From: Vibrio mediterranei
GTDB lineage: Bacteria > Pseudomonadota > Gammaproteobacteria > Enterobacterales > Vibrionaceae
Direction: 5' to 3'
Length of the DNA stretch: 64,000 nucleotides
NCBI RefSeq assembly: GCF_900088415.1
Contig: NZ_FLLQ01000007.1
Coordinates: 124,001 to 188,000 of the forward strand
Shown here in pieces: positions 17,052-25,459 of the stretch. A program made the translations under genes and the position numbers. The notes under the pieces are model-generated. The model searched no databases, was not told where the DNA came from, and saw nothing but the letters and a program-made list of their open reading frames with translations. Every line of letters starts with the position of its first letter. The first letter of the stretch is position 1.

Positions 17052-17893
17052 TACAAATCCCCTCCAAAGCGACTATTTTCTGAAGGCGAACCTCTTAACT
17101 CTTCTACGCCAACATAATTGTCCATAACATTTCTAACATCAGCGTATACAGGCTCTTGGTATTCACGACTTCGATAAACCTCAAGATGCATAGTTCGTTG
17201 CGCCAGAGCTAATCGCGCCACTTCCTCCGGTGGAATTTCGATTATAATCGTTGTAAAGCCATCTTCTTTGTTTTCTGATACTGGCTTAACACTTTGTTCT
17301 TCGGAGCCACCCATATTTAAGACTTTGACATTCTGCAAAAATAAGGTAGCTGTTACGCCTCTAAATTTAATTGGCTTCTCTCGTTTTCCGGATAAGTTAT
17401 CACTAGGCGAACTTACCGTTAAAATATCGATATGTTCTCCTGGGCGAATAAAATCACTGATAAGGTTTTTACTGCTGACAACTAGGGGATAAAGTGTCAT
17501 GCCCTCAGTAACAAGAAGATCAATGTATCCCGGAGCATCCTTTTTTGTGAGCATCTCGGGAAGAATCAGCTGTCCGGCTGAAACAGGTGAATTGAATAAT
17601 GTGGTAGGGTCGAAATCTAGCTCAACATCAGAGCGGATACCCTCATCAAGAGCAGCTGTAAGCAATAATTGTTCGCGCTTTACTTTGGTCGTATCAATTG
17701 GTTCACCCCTAGAAATGGGCTCAGTAGATCTCCAGACCGTAACATATTCCGCTTTAGATTCGACGGTAGGAGTTACAACTTGTTTTTCTTCCACCACTGG
17801 ATTTTGTAGCGGTTTATTCATCGTTGAATAAATGCCAAGAACCCCAATTAATATTGCTAGAAATGCCACAGCAAATATTATCTTCGACTTCAT
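17051..17893 (-). CDS. rcpC: RcpC/CpaB SAF-domain pilus assembly protein (locus 1)
   Basis: 280 residues. One N-terminal TM or uncleaved signal (IIFAVAFLAILIGVLGIYS), then a SAF domain (WRSTEPISRGEPIDTTKVKR; SAGQLILPEMLT) and the CpaB C-terminal domain (LLVTEGMTLYPLVVSSKNLISDFIRPGEHIDILTVSS, of which only the family pattern matters). It works in the periplasm with the secretin. It precedes rcpA with 1-bp overlap and is paralogous to 32289-33113. Confidence 0.9.
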   Translation of the reverse strand: MKSKIIFAVAFLAILIGVLGIYSTMNKPLQNPVVEEKQVVTPTVESKAEYVTVWRSTEPISRGEPIDTTKVKREQLLLTAALDEGIRSDVELDFDPTTLFNSPVSAGQLILPEMLTKKDAPGYIDLLVTEGMTLYPLVVSSKNLISDFIRPGEHIDILTVSSPSDNLSGKREKPIKFRGVTATLFLQNVKVLNMGGSEEQSVKPVSENKEDGFTTIIIEIPPEEVARLALAQRTMHLEVYRSREYQEPVYADVRNVMDNYVGVEELRGSPSENSRFGGDL

Positions 17894-17902
17894 AATGTTT
17901 AC

Positions 17903-18346
17903 CTATATAGATATATATATCAGTGGTAGGCAGAACCCTATAGATATTGCAACTCCATAGGGTAATCCGCGTTGATCATTCTTCGCTGAAATTAGATTGA
18001 AACGATATTTGGATAATCGAATGACTGCTAACACACCACCCAAAATCATCGTTAACCAAAGTGCTAATACAGTAACAAAGTTAGGTAATGCCAGCGCAAG
18101 TACGGCAATCAACTTAACGTCACCACCAGCCAACCAACGAAAGTGATAAATCACTAGCAAAATGATAATGAGAAAAATGTAGTTATGGAGGAACGGTGCC
18201 GTATAATACTGACTTCCAATTAATATTGACAATACTGCTAGCATCGCAAGGTGAGTATTCGGAATAATTCTTTTTCTAATATCAGAAACTGAAATCAATA
18301 CCAAAACTATCACTATTGATGCTAGCAGAACAATATTATATACCAT
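17903..18346 (-). CDS. tadV: TadV/CpaA prepilin peptidase (locus 1)
   Basis: 147 residues, a polytopic aspartyl peptidase of the small TadV/CpaA class. The two catalytic aspartates sit in SDIRKRIIPN and GGDVK. It cleaves the leaders of Flp and the TadE/TadF pseudopilins. It starts 22 bp after flp and precedes rcpC by 9 bp. Confidence 0.92.
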   Translation of the reverse strand: MVYNIVLLASIVIVLVLISVSDIRKRIIPNTHLAMLAVLSILIGSQYYTAPFLHNYIFLIIILLVIYHFRWLAGGDVKLIAVLALALPNFVTVLALWLTMILGGVLAVIRLSKYRFNLISAKNDQRGLPYGVAISIGFCLPLIYISI

Positions 18347-18368
18347 GATACTATTAAGTAAGCGTAGA

Positions 18369-18593
18369 TTAACTAGCTGTAAGACCAGCGGTGTTTTTGA
18401 TATCTGTGCCTATATCATCAAAAGCGCCTTTCAACTCTCCTAACATACTATTGTCCGAGAACACTAACACTGCTGACAAGAGTACAGCCATAGCCACTGC
18501 TATCAAACCATACTCAATGGCGGTTACACCGCGTTGATCTTTCTTAAGCGTGGTCAAAAATGACATAGCTTTCACATATAGAGTCGTAAACAT
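18369..18593 (-). CDS. flp: Flp major pilin precursor (locus 1)
   Basis: 74 residues from ATG 18593, chosen because AAAGGAATAGG gives a good SD and because the product then aligns residue for residue with the second Flp; a frame open to 18653 upstream adds unlikely residues. A 22-residue leader ending KKDQRG, then VTAIEYGLIAVAMAV: Gly22 before the cut, Glu at +5, Tyr at +6, the Flp signature. This is the structural subunit of the Tad fibre. Confidence 0.95.
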   Translation of the reverse strand: MFTTLYVKAMSFLTTLKKDQRGVTAIEYGLIAVAMAVLLSAVLVFSDNSMLGELKGAFDDIGTDIKNTAGLTAS

Positions 18594-18666
18594 AATCCTA
18601 TTCCTTTTATGACTGTTTGCCCTTGGCATTAGTAAAGGTAGGCATTGGATCACCGTCTCAAAAGTG

Positions 18667-18693
18667 AACGCTATCGGAATTACCGATAGCGTT
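18667..18693. promoter_or_regulatory. Dyad 74 bp upstream of flp (locus 1)
   Basis: AACGCTATCGG, 5-nt loop AATTA, CCGATAGCGTT: a perfect 11-bp inverted repeat beginning 74 bp upstream of the flp ATG. A dyad with the same CTATCG...CGATAG core, the same 5-nt spacer and the same distance occurs upstream of the second flp (34022-34042). It could be a DNA operator or a leader-RNA hairpin. Confidence 0.6.
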
Positions 18694-18754
18694 TGAGAAA
18701 CATAAATAAACTATTTTTAGTAATTTATAATTAGGAATAACTAAACCTTCGCAA

Positions 18755-18797
18755 TTTTCAATATCTTACTTTTCAATTTCTTAATTCTCATTGAAAA
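18755..18797. repeat. Three TTTTCAAT-type repeats in the flp/lysR gap
   Basis: TTTTCAAT at 18755-18762 and again at 18770-18777 (15 bp apart), with the inverted copy ATTGAAAA at 18790-18797. They lie between the flp leader dyad and the CRP-like palindrome. The sequence is AT-rich, so chance is possible. Confidence 0.3.
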
Positions 18798-18821
18798 TTA
18801 AAATCTCAAATCGCCCATCTG

Positions 18822-18843
18822 TAGTGTGATATATATCACACTA
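18822..18843. promoter_or_regulatory. Perfect 22-bp palindrome, CRP-type site
   Basis: Each half is TAGTGTGATAT; the core TGTGA-N6-TCACA equals the cAMP-CRP consensus. It lies between divergent flp (229 bp away) and lysR (76 bp before its ATG). The 326-bp gap 18594-18919 contains this site, the dyads at 18667 and 18855 and the repeats at 18755; no other gene was seen. Confidence 0.7.
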
Positions 18844-18854
18844 TTCTCAATATG

Positions 18855-18878
18855 ACATTCTATTTGCAAATAGAATGT
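18855..18878. promoter_or_regulatory. Perfect 24-bp palindrome upstream of lysR (locus 1)
   Basis: Each half is ACATTCTATTTG. It ends 41 bp before the LysR ATG, a typical autoregulatory LysR site with the T-N11-A feature. The core TTGCAAATA (18864-18872) recurs at the same distance upstream of the second lysR (34360-34368). Confidence 0.6.
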
Positions 18879-18919
18879 TACGCTTAAATCGTTACTTTAC
18901 CTTATCGTAGAGCGTATGT

Positions 18920-19771
18920 ATGAAGCTACCTTTCGACAATTTGCTATCGTTTCACTCCGTTGTTACTAATGGTTCATTTAGCAAGGCCGCCAGAAAACTT
19001 GCTAAATCTCAGTCAACTATTAGTGGCGCCGTCAAAAACCTAGAGAATGAGCTTGGTTATGACTTATTAGAGAGAAAAAACAACTCTATTGAATTGACTT
19101 CTCGAGGAAAGAAAATCTTTCAATTAGCAACACCGATTGTGTCAAAATATATGGAGCTTATTAATGTTGCAGAAGCACTGAGCTTTAAAGATGAAAGTAA
19201 ATTAAGGATAGGTATCGACCCACTCGTGTTTGACCATAATGTCAAGCACACACTGATGGAATTTTCTGAAATATATCCTGATACGGAACTTACAGTTGTC
19301 ACAAAACCGAGCTATATCCTTGGGCAATATATTAACAACCATCAAATAGATATCGCCATAGGAAACCCTTACCATAAGACAGAGTTTGACTTCAACGTCG
19401 ATGAGTTATTCTTGGTTAATTGTCATTGGATTGCACATAAGGATTTCTCTGAAACCGATAGCTATATATCCGCAAGGCTTTTGCTCATCGACGGTAGCGA
19501 AGACATCATTGATATCTCCAGTATTGCTCGGCACAATATTTGGGTTCTGGATGATACATCTACAATTCTAGAGCTATGTTTAGCAAAAAAAGGAATAGCG
19601 TTTCTTCCTCAGCACCTTGTTGAAAATCATATAAAAAGAGATTCAATTATGATGATTAACGATCAAACATTACTATTTGGCCGACAGATATATGCATCAC
19701 TAATTTGGTCTCAACATGGTGATTACAGCATTCACCATCAATGGCTACATGATCGATTAAGGAAGAAATAA
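18920..19771 (+). CDS. LysR-family regulator divergent from tad locus 1
   Basis: 283 residues. N-terminal winged HTH (LLSFHSVVTNGSFSKAARKL, AKSQSTISGAVKNLENELGY) and a LysR substrate-binding domain. It is divergent from flp across a 326-bp gap, the classic arrangement for regulator and target, so control of tad locus 1 is a strong inference. It is a clear paralog of 34419-35309 (shared KSQSTxS, FNxDELF, RGIAFLP-type blocks). The gene is AT-rich compared with the metabolic genes. Confidence 0.88.
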   Translation: MKLPFDNLLSFHSVVTNGSFSKAARKLAKSQSTISGAVKNLENELGYDLLERKNNSIELTSRGKKIFQLATPIVSKYMELINVAEALSFKDESKLRIGIDPLVFDHNVKHTLMEFSEIYPDTELTVVTKPSYILGQYINNHQIDIAIGNPYHKTEFDFNVDELFLVNCHWIAHKDFSETDSYISARLLLIDGSEDIIDISSIARHNIWVLDDTSTILELCLAKKGIAFLPQHLVENHIKRDSIMMINDQTLLFGRQIYASLIWSQHGDYSIHHQWLHDRLRKK

Positions 19772-19862
19772 CATGTTTCCTTAATAGTATCAAAACCAAT
19801 ACACTCCATTTTTCAAAAGAACGCTAAGCTTAAATTTTAGGTTTCTTGCTTGCTATTCTCTT

Positions 19863-20651
19863 ATGCTAATAATTTCACGTAGTATCCTATACCTATTGTT
19901 AACGGTAGTTTTTCTACTATATCAAAATAATGTGTATGGAAAGCAATACATAGAGGTTGTCTCGGACAACAGTTCTTCTTCAGAGAAACTCAAGAGTCAA
20001 AGCTCGGCTAAATCAAGATTGACTACAATTAATCCATCTCAGTCTAATCATAATATTATCCAACTTCGTGGAGGCAGGAGTCAAAATCAACCTCTCTCCT
20101 CGCCCAATATCACAGCGGGTAGTGTTAACAGCACTTTATATCAACCAATTATCCGCGCTTCTTCAGAAAAATGGAACGTTGATGCTAGTTTGATTTATGC
20201 TGTAATCCATGTCGAAAGTTATTTTAATCCTACAGCACAAAGCCCTGCTTATGCGTACGGACTAATGCAGATAACAGAAGATGGAGCGGCGCAAGAAGTC
20301 GCAAAAAGATACAGAGGGGGTGTGAGCTATTCCATTCAACAAATCTTTGACCCTACAACTAACATCGATATCGGAACTGCTTACCTTAGTATTCTTGATA
20401 CCGTGTACCTTCGCAATATAAGAGATCGAAGCTCTAGAAAGCTACTCGTCATAGCAGCTTACAACTGCGGCCTTAGCAATCTGATGAAATATGGATTCGA
20501 TACCCAATCTTTATCACACCTTACTTTTAGAGTCAGTCAACTCACTACTGAGCAACTTTATGTTAAGCTTACTAAAGAGTTTCCAATAAAAGAAACGCGC
20601 AACTATGTTGCGCGTGTCGTAGAAATGCAAAATCGATATTTAAACCGATAA
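19863..20651 (+). CDS. Lytic murein transglycosylase (SLT domain)
   Basis: 262 residues. An N-terminal signal peptide or anchor, a Ser-rich low-complexity stretch (about 35-100), then an SLT domain: catalytic Glu118 in HVES, followed by YGLMQI and AAYNCG. It cuts peptidoglycan in the periplasm, probably opening space for pilus machinery. It follows lysR by 91 bp and converges on the last gene of tad locus 2, the stops being 2 bp apart. Involvement in Tad assembly is inferred from position. Confidence 0.85.
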   Translation: MLIISRSILYLLLTVVFLLYQNNVYGKQYIEVVSDNSSSSEKLKSQSSAKSRLTTINPSQSNHNIIQLRGGRSQNQPLSSPNITAGSVNSTLYQPIIRASSEKWNVDASLIYAVIHVESYFNPTAQSPAYAYGLMQITEDGAAQEVAKRYRGGVSYSIQQIFDPTTNIDIGTAYLSILDTVYLRNIRDRSSRKLLVIAAYNCGLSNLMKYGFDTQSLSHLTFRVSQLTTEQLYVKLTKEFPIKETRNYVARVVEMQNRYLNR

Positions 20652-20653
20652 GG

Positions 20654-22090
20654 TTAATTCATACTTACCATGCAAATAAACCGATTAGTATCAAAAGCTT
20701 TGTCAAGTTCTTCATGTTTTTCCGAAGAATACACCTTACCTTTTTGAGTCCAATAATCTCCAGGTGCAAGGTCCGCATATAGCTCTAAATACTGATAAGC
20801 GGCTTGCGTTGGTAGTTTAGAAGACAAACGTTGCTCACAATATTGAATAGCGTCTTCACGATTTAGGAATAGATCATGAGACTTTTTGTTCCCCTGAAAT
20901 CTAGGTGATAAATAGGTAAATGCCTGATCTTTATAAATTACCTTATTAGTATAATGCGTTTCATTTTTTGAACTAGCTGATGTCGCTTCCTTAATCTTGC
21001 TTGGATTTAGAACGCTTTTAGTAAACTTTGTTTTATGACTGCTGGGTATGGTACGACTGATCGCATTGCTCGTTTCTTTTAAAACAAGCTTGTCCGAGCT
21101 TGTTTTGCTAGCAAATGGGAAGAAATAATCTCCACCATTCTTTAAGTTAAGTTTTAACGACTGTGCTTTTCCATTATTTACAGCACGCACGCTGTAGACT
21201 CCGACATAATTACCAGTTACATCAACACGTTCACCAGAACCGACCTTCTGGTCGTTAATATAAAAACTTGTTTTAGAGGAGTTAGATCGAAACACAAAAC
21301 GCACATTATCCAAGTTCAGTGCTTTCCTAAGCTCAACTTCAGTGTTAGTGCTGTAACTGTGTTTATAACTCGCATCAGCAATGAAGCTTAAATCACCATT
21401 TAACCTTTGTGTTGCATCGACCACTCTGAATCCAGTGAGTTTAATACGAGATAAACCACCTTTGCTAATTACAAATGCATTTTTTATCGACGGTAGATTT
21501 CGGTTTACACAAGTCGATAGGCTCTCCGCCACATTACATTGCAAACTACCCTCATATGTATCTTTAACTACTTGCTTAGCTTCGTTCATATGACGGCTCT
21601 TTATTTGCTCATATAGAGCAAGAATTGCATCATTCTTAACCCTTTCAACCTGAGCGGCTTGTTGCTGGCCATGAGACAGTTCTTTTTTAGTTTCAGCAAG
21701 TTGCTTTGCTGCAATCTCTACCTGATGCTGCATTGAGTTGACTTTCGCTGATAAGTTACGAAGAGTCAGAATCAACGATTCGTCGTAGACGCCTTCCACC
21801 AGTTTATCCTTAAGCCTAGACGTCTCTGATTTTATCATTTCTATATTGTTGTCGAGCTTGATCTTGGTTGATTCAATGTCTGCATTCAACTTATTAAATC
21901 GAGCTATATTCTTATCGATTCTCAACTCACTGTATTGCTGCTCATACGAAGAGTTAATGTTGTTTAACTTGTCTCGTTCTTCAAAATCAATAAGCTCCGA
22001 CGCTGCAACGACACTACTCCAAGTCATCACAACCATAATGGCGATCATTCTTTTGTATCTATCCACTGCCACTCTATTGCTATCCACCAT
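20654..22090 (-). CDS. Exported coiled-coil protein of unknown function, last gene of tad locus 2
   Basis: 478 residues. Hydrophobic signal near 15-31 (MIAIMVVMTWSSVVAAS); the true start may be Met15 (22048) rather than ATG 22090. Residues about 35-165 form a long charged, heptad-like coiled coil. A middle part (about 250-320) resembles a small beta domain of PEGA type (TSFYINDQKVGSGERVDVTG, then YSVRAVNNGK); the C-terminal 100 residues have scattered Cys. It follows the OmpA-like gene by 63 bp, so it is probably in the tad-2 operon, yet locus 1 has no counterpart. I recognise no family; a periplasmic scaffold or envelope-spanning role is a guess. Confidence 0.75.
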   Translation of the reverse strand: MVDSNRVAVDRYKRMIAIMVVMTWSSVVAASELIDFEERDKLNNINSSYEQQYSELRIDKNIARFNKLNADIESTKIKLDNNIEMIKSETSRLKDKLVEGVYDESLILTLRNLSAKVNSMQHQVEIAAKQLAETKKELSHGQQQAAQVERVKNDAILALYEQIKSRHMNEAKQVVKDTYEGSLQCNVAESLSTCVNRNLPSIKNAFVISKGGLSRIKLTGFRVVDATQRLNGDLSFIADASYKHSYSTNTEVELRKALNLDNVRFVFRSNSSKTSFYINDQKVGSGERVDVTGNYVGVYSVRAVNNGKAQSLKLNLKNGGDYFFPFASKTSSDKLVLKETSNAISRTIPSSHKTKFTKSVLNPSKIKEATSASSKNETHYTNKVIYKDQAFTYLSPRFQGNKKSHDLFLNREDAIQYCEQRLSSKLPTQAAYQYLELYADLAPGDYWTQKGKVYSSEKHEELDKAFDTNRFICMVSMN

Positions 22091-22153
22091 GACTCCATTC
22101 AGTTTGATGTGGCAACTTCCCTAAACAGACAAGATGACCACTTAGTTATTGAA

Positions 22154-22807
22154 TCATTTGTTCACTGATTTAACCGTGCTACCGGAAGAAACCCATATCT
22201 CCGAACGTCGATTTTGCGCTCGCCCTTCTGTCGTCGAGTTGGTCGCAATCGGCTTGGTTTCGCCAAAGGAACGCACAACAATATGATTCTTATCCACGCC
22301 TTTTGAGATTAGGCCATCTGAGGTTGTTAACGCTCTTTTCAGCCCAAGTGCTTGGTTATACCCTTCGGGTCCAGTACTGTCGGTGTGCCCGTCTATAGTG
22401 ATATTACTAGCCTGTTTCCCTAGCGTATCTGCTAAACGATTTAATGCTTCATCGCCCATGGGAGTGAGATTGGCTTGGTCAAAACCAAAATGAAGACGTG
22501 CCACTAAGCCTCCTTGTTCTTCCTTTCCTTGCTCATCACCTATCCAAGTTGTGCAGCCTGACTGACTTAAAGCAAGGCTAGATTCCCCGGCCAAAAGCTT
22601 TTTTAAGTCACTGTCATCTGACTTTTGTTCGATTTGTAAAAAACCTTTTCGATGCTGCGCAATACCTGTGATATTCCCGACTGTGACACTGTGCTGATAT
22701 TCATTAAAAGTGTTATCGCAATAAACGGTTTGCCCCTCTCCTGCATTTGCGGCCAAACTGTATGGCAACGTCGACATGACAAGTGCACCAATCACTAACT
22801 TCTTCAT
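22154..22807 (-). CDS. OmpA-family peptidoglycan-binding protein of tad locus 2
   Basis: 217 residues. Signal peptide ending near LAANA. C-terminal OmpA domain: HFGFDQANLTPMGDEAL, DGHTDSTGPEGYNQALGLKR, GRAQNRRSEIWV, with peptidoglycan-binding Asp and Arg intact. It follows tadG by 8 bp. Paralog of 6975-7640, including the shared N-terminal YxxSVTVGNITGIAQHRKG-type block. Confidence 0.88.
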   Translation of the reverse strand: MKKLVIGALVMSTLPYSLAANAGEGQTVYCDNTFNEYQHSVTVGNITGIAQHRKGFLQIEQKSDDSDLKKLLAGESSLALSQSGCTTWIGDEQGKEEQGGLVARLHFGFDQANLTPMGDEALNRLADTLGKQASNITIDGHTDSTGPEGYNQALGLKRALTTSDGLISKGVDKNHIVVRSFGETKPIATNSTTEGRAQNRRSEIWVSSGSTVKSVNK

Positions 22808-22815
22808 ATTTTCCT

Positions 22816-24423
22816 CTAGTACAACTTAGTTATTCCGCTTGTTTTAGAGCCCTTGCGGATGAGTTCTTCTATCTTCTTAATCAATTCATCGAGGTTGGAT
22901 ACGTCGATAATGTCTTCGTTGGGGTCAACTACACAGTCTTGAAAACCACTTTGTTGAGACGCTTGAAAGTTAATACCTATTACACCTATGTATAAGCCGG
23001 GTATTTGCTGTCTTGCTTTATTACACATGCCAGCATTCACCAGTCCCCTCAAAATGCCGTTGTTAGGGCTCTCTTGACCATCGCTTAGTATGAGCAGCAT
23101 TTTTATTTTCTTTGTATAGGCTTGCTGCTCATCTTGATCGGAACTATTGGGATCACCTTGCTTAAGAATTTGCGCTCCCCTCAATATTCCTTGGAATGCA
23201 GCGGTGCTTCCGTTCGCCCACATTGGTGAAATGGCATTTAGATCCGATAGTTTGTTAGTTAACGCGATATTGTGAAACTGTGTGGAGCTTTGGTCACCAA
23301 AACCCGCGTACAATTGGACGCCGTTAATTCGATAATAGTTAGATGACAACCCTGATTTGTCGCTAAACATAGTGGATACTGTCTGATTGAAGTCAACATA
23401 ATTGTAATCATCTGGATAGTAGTAACTTCTCGACAGAACATCATTTATTCGTTTTGCATATTGCTGGTTATTCAGCGCGTCTTGCGGGCAATAACGGGCA
23501 TTGTAGTAGCAATTTTGACGACGATTCCAACTCCAGTTTCTTACAGGTTTACAGTTCCCCGGATTATTGGCACAGCTTGATACTTGATTCCACGACTCAC
23601 CGCGCCAGGCATCCCATGGTACTTGGTTGTAGGTGTATGTAGAACGATTAGCGTGAGTATCGTTTCTGTAGCTAAGTTGACTCGTTGACCTAGCATTTTG
23701 AGAAGATATGACTTCTCTAGTGCGAATATTGAACGGAACGAAACCTACACGGTTAAGCAGTTTATTTGCTGTCGAGTCTTGTCCTTGTTCATCGCATACA
23801 TCTTCCACATTACCGTTTACTTGCTCACGGTGAATTGATGTACAAAGAATTTTGTCTGATATCTGATTAATTGCTGTTTTTAGGTCATCGATCTTTCTAT
23901 TTCGATTAGTACCCCATCGGCTATTCATTGAACCAGAAAAGTCGGAAACAAACACGATATCGATATTATTATCCCCCAGATAGACTGGGTATTTTCTCGC
24001 TAAGGAGCGTCCCGCTAGATCTTGCTGGTCACCGAATGATGGAATAAAGCTGCTCGCAAACCAAGAGTCATGCGTCGTTTTAGCATTAACCGTATACTGG
24101 ATATACTCCAGAACACCTACATTTGGGTTCTCTGCCTGATGAAATCGCTGCGCGGTCAGCGCCGTTGACTTGATATCGCGTACATAGTTTTCAATATATT
24201 TAGTCGCAAGATTGTTAGCGAGCGTCGGTTGATCTTCAATTGTTACGGCTAAAGCGGCTGCTTCAGCAGCATCCCTCAGACGACTAGTTTCTTGAACATA
24301 ACGTGTCCCTTCAACTGCCCAAAACGTAAAGCCCATAATAGGTACAAGCATCAGTCCCATCCAGATCGCGGCGACCCCTTTCTGACGACGGAGACTTCGA
24401 TGCTGATAACGCTGCATTCTCAT
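22816..24423 (-). CDS. tadG: TadG-like pilus protein with von Willebrand A domain (locus 2)
   Basis: 535 residues from ATG 24423 (SD GGGAGA, 4 bp after tadF). The N-terminus RRQKG then VAAIWMGLMLVPIMGFTFWA has a pilin-like hydrophobic stretch but Trp at +5, as in the locus-1 copy. VWA domain with MIDAS DFSGS near 160 and LILSDGQESPNNGI. A longer Asn/Tyr/Arg-rich insertion in the middle (WSWNRRQNCYYNARYC) distinguishes it from locus 1, so the exposed part has diverged most. Confidence 0.88.
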   Translation of the reverse strand: MRMQRYQHRSLRRQKGVAAIWMGLMLVPIMGFTFWAVEGTRYVQETSRLRDAAEAAALAVTIEDQPTLANNLATKYIENYVRDIKSTALTAQRFHQAENPNVGVLEYIQYTVNAKTTHDSWFASSFIPSFGDQQDLAGRSLARKYPVYLGDNNIDIVFVSDFSGSMNSRWGTNRNRKIDDLKTAINQISDKILCTSIHREQVNGNVEDVCDEQGQDSTANKLLNRVGFVPFNIRTREVISSQNARSTSQLSYRNDTHANRSTYTYNQVPWDAWRGESWNQVSSCANNPGNCKPVRNWSWNRRQNCYYNARYCPQDALNNQQYAKRINDVLSRSYYYPDDYNYVDFNQTVSTMFSDKSGLSSNYYRINGVQLYAGFGDQSSTQFHNIALTNKLSDLNAISPMWANGSTAAFQGILRGAQILKQGDPNSSDQDEQQAYTKKIKMLLILSDGQESPNNGILRGLVNAGMCNKARQQIPGLYIGVIGINFQASQQSGFQDCVVDPNEDIIDVSNLDELIKKIEELIRKGSKTSGITKLY

Positions 24424-24427
24424 TACA

Positions 24428-24988
24428 CTATCTCCCGGGCAGTATTGAGGATGAAACAATTTTGACGGTGGTACTGGTACCGCCATTTATAAAGGGTTCA
24501 AACCAAGAATGTTGTTGCTGACATATGCTCACTCGATACAGCGGATAGATAACCCCTTTTTCCACAGGAGCTAAATCAGCGTGATCTTGGAGTAAGTCAG
24601 TCTGACAATTTAAGCTATTAAATTTGTTACTAGTAAACCCAACCACGGTCGTTTTATTGGTCAGCGATTCAATTTTAAGTGCTACGTTTTCGGGCGCTGT
24701 ATTTAGCATCCGACTCGCAACTTGAGTAAGGTTGACTAGATCAGAGCTGGTTACTGCTAGATTCTTTCCAGCAGCAACATCGGCATCAAAATAGCGAGTA
24801 CGTTCTTTGATTACGTTGGCGAGCGCGAAGCTCGAGCGATCCAACTTGGCTCGAACAAGAAGCTGATGACTCAAGTCTGTTGAAAAGAGATAGACAGCAC
24901 ACAGAGCCATCATGACGAACGCCAATTCGATTGCGAAAGCTCCTTTTTGGCGATGTCTGGAACATATACCGTGGTTATGGAGCGTCAT
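24428..24988 (-). CDS. tadF: TadF-like pseudopilin (locus 2)
   Basis: 186 residues from ATG 24988 (SD GAGGGGTGG; it overlaps tadE by 14 bp). Leader RHRQKG then AFAIELAFVMMALCAVYLF with Glu at +5. C-terminal Cys pair (LNCQTD, SICQQQ) as in the locus-1 copy. Minor pseudopilin for Flp fibre assembly. Confidence 0.85.
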   Translation of the reverse strand: MTLHNHGICSRHRQKGAFAIELAFVMMALCAVYLFSTDLSHQLLVRAKLDRSSFALANVIKERTRYFDADVAAGKNLAVTSSDLVNLTQVASRMLNTAPENVALKIESLTNKTTVVGFTSNKFNSLNCQTDLLQDHADLAPVEKGVIYPLYRVSICQQQHSWFEPFINGGTSTTVKIVSSSILPGR

Positions 24989-25457
24989 CTTTCCACCCCT
25001 CATGTTCTAAATTGAGTACCATAGTACGAGAGATGGTGCTATCAGACGTTCCCCAAAACTTGAGCATTGGAGAGTAATGATAAGTGACTGTGATTTCTGC
25101 CAAATCATAGTTGAAATTCAACCCTTGGCTCGAATGCCCTCGGTTAGCAATGAAATCGTCATAGGTTTTGAAGTACTTGCCATCTATAGAAAATCTCGAG
25201 CTATCGATTAAGAAGTGCCATAAGTTTTTATCGTCTTCGATAAGTGCCTTAAACTTCGCTTCGTATTGCTGATTGATGCTCTTTCCTTCATAGATTTTGG
25301 TGTTCCTAATCGTTTCTCTCAGCGAATACTCGGTCATATTGACGACGTAGATCTGGTAACTCGATTCGAAAATAGCAAATGTAGCGAAGATGAGTACGAT
25401 GGCTCCCAAAGCAAATTCAACCGTTGTAACTCCTTTTTGCTTGTACAGGCGATTCAT
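24975..25457 (-). CDS. tadE: TadE-like pseudopilin (locus 2)
   Basis: 160 residues. Leader MNRLYKQKG then VTTVEFALGAIVLIF, Glu14 at +5. Body similar to the locus-1 protein (EYSLRETIRNTKIYEG; LEHEGWK). Probably processed by the TadV of locus 2. It starts 2 bp after tadD. Confidence 0.87.
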   Translation of the reverse strand: MNRLYKQKGVTTVEFALGAIVLIFATFAIFESSYQIYVVNMTEYSLRETIRNTKIYEGKSINQQYEAKFKALIEDDKNLWHFLIDSSRFSIDGKYFKTYDDFIANRGHSSQGLNFNYDLAEITVTYHYSPMLKFWGTSDSTISRTMVLNLEHEGWKDDAP

Positions 25458-25459
25458 TG

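Noticed and set aside
20654..22090. Reading the last gene of tad locus 2 as a pseudogene or fusion
   Set aside because: The frame is continuous for 478 residues with a signal peptide and a well-formed coiled coil, so it is treated as an intact gene.
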